Source: Chloroflexia bacterium
GTDB taxonomy: Bacteria; Chloroflexota; Chloroflexia; Thermomicrobiales; JALYUS01
Assembly: GCA_025924435.1 (NCBI GenBank)
Contig: JAICIL010000325.1
Span: 1-5,033 of the forward strand
Length of the DNA stretch: 5,033 nt
Reading direction: 5' to 3'
A program made the translations under genes and the position numbers. Below the pieces are notes generated by a model. It saw nothing but the letters and a program-made list of their open reading frames with translations. It ran no database searches and had not been told where the DNA came from. Of the stretch, positions 4,605-5,033 are shown in pieces; position 1 is the stretch's first letter, and each line of letters begins with the position of its first letter.

Positions 4605-5033
4605 TCACCGGCGGAGGGCGCCGCCGACGCGGACCATTTCGCCGGTGGCGGCGGCGAGGCGGACTTTCTCGAGGACGGGCAGCACCCAGCGCGCGTCGAG
4701 GAGCGATTGCGGCGCGGTCACGCCCGCGCGGATCGTCTCGACGAACGTCCGCGCGATGCCGACGGCGGGGGAGGGCAGCCAGTCCTCGCGGGCGGTGCCG
4801 CCCGCACCGGCGATGGTGACCGTCTGATTGGTTGGGTTCGCGCGGAGGACGGCGTCGCGACCGAGGAATTCGACGCTCACTTCCTCCGCTTGCGGGAAAT
4901 TGTCGGGCAGGGAGCGGGCGACTTCGAGCGTCGCGACGACGCCGTTCGCGAAGCGCAGGAGGATCAGCGCCGCGTCCGCGCCGTCCGGCCCCGCGCCCGC
5001 GCCATCGGTGAACAGCCGTTCGGCCATCACCTG
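4605..5033 (-). CDS. Gfo/Idh/MocA-family oxidoreductase, C-terminal part, cut by the right edge
   Basis: The last 142 residues of an NAD(P)-dependent sugar/polyol dehydrogenase-like protein; full members are about 330-390 residues, so the Rossmann half lies outside the window. The visible part is the C-terminal alpha/beta domain that shapes the substrate pocket and dimer interface. The strand pair DAALILLRFANGVVATLEVAR (20-40), EVSVEFLGRDAVLRANPTNQTVTI (51-74) and the closing helices VGIARTFVETIRAG.....SLLDARWVLPVLEKVRLAAATGEMVRV (91-136) are typical. The GTG/ATG pair at 5030-5025 is internal to the frame, which stays open to the edge, so it is not taken as the start. Catalytic EKP and the conserved histidine region are not visible. 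The substrate is unknown. It converges on the ABM gene. Confidence 0.85.
   Translation of the reverse strand, partial: QVMAERLFTDGAGAGPDGADAALILLRFANGVVATLEVARSLPDNFPQAEEVSVEFLGRDAVLRANPTNQTVTIAGAGGTAREDWLPSPAVGIARTFVETIRAGVTAPQSLLDARWVLPVLEKVRLAAATGEMVRVGGALRR

Noticed and set aside
1..5033. CRISPR array, tRNA or rRNA genes, integrase/transposase, toxin-antitoxin pair
   Set aside because: Both strands were scanned for regularly spaced direct repeats, cloverleaf-like arms and hallmark protein motifs. None was found.

Overview
The window is GC-rich bacterial chromosomal DNA with short intergenic gaps and good Shine-Dalgarno sites. It reads as ordinary house-keeping and accessory metabolism, with one interesting regulatory locus. 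A probable F420-dependent enzyme, an ECF41-type sigma factor and intergenic CACAGAG-type repeats would fit a Chloroflexota (Thermomicrobia-like) or similar high-GC environmental lineage. This is inference from gene content and style; no phylogenetic marker gene is present.

Layout, left to right. At 1-151 (-) there may be the 5' end of an unrecognised gene running off the window. 164-676 (-) encodes a four-helix DUF2231 membrane protein. It is divergent across 215 bp from a class I/II PLP aminotransferase at 892-2079 (+). The aminotransferase converges on a probable deazaflavin (F420)-dependent nitroreductase-family protein at 2202-2669 (-). The gap between these two stops is filled almost exactly by a 113-bp near-palindrome of CACAGAG type (2078-2190). 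Upstream of the nitroreductase, on the same strand, lies an ECF41 sigma factor with its fused SnoaL/NTF2-like C-terminal domain (2868-3761, -). The 198-bp gap between them carries a small REP-like hairpin. A 349-bp divergent intergenic region (3762-4110) separates the sigma gene from an antibiotic-biosynthesis-monooxygenase (ABM) domain protein at 4111-4467 (+). The last gene, a Gfo/Idh/MocA-family oxidoreductase at 4605-5033 (-), is cut by the right edge and converges on the ABM gene across a hairpin-bearing gap.

The most coherent functional unit is the ECF41 sigma factor with its two neighbours. ECF41 sigmas usually sit beside, and switch on, a gene for a carboxymuconolactone decarboxylase, oxidoreductase or epimerase ('COE' partner). 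Here the neighbours are an ABM-fold protein and an F420-type oxidoreductase, both small redox or quinone-type enzymes. The divergent region contains a TGTCACA word like the reported ECF41 -35 box. The window therefore suggests, but does not prove, an ECF41 module with an atypical partner. I see no CRISPR array, tRNA, rRNA, transposase or phage gene.
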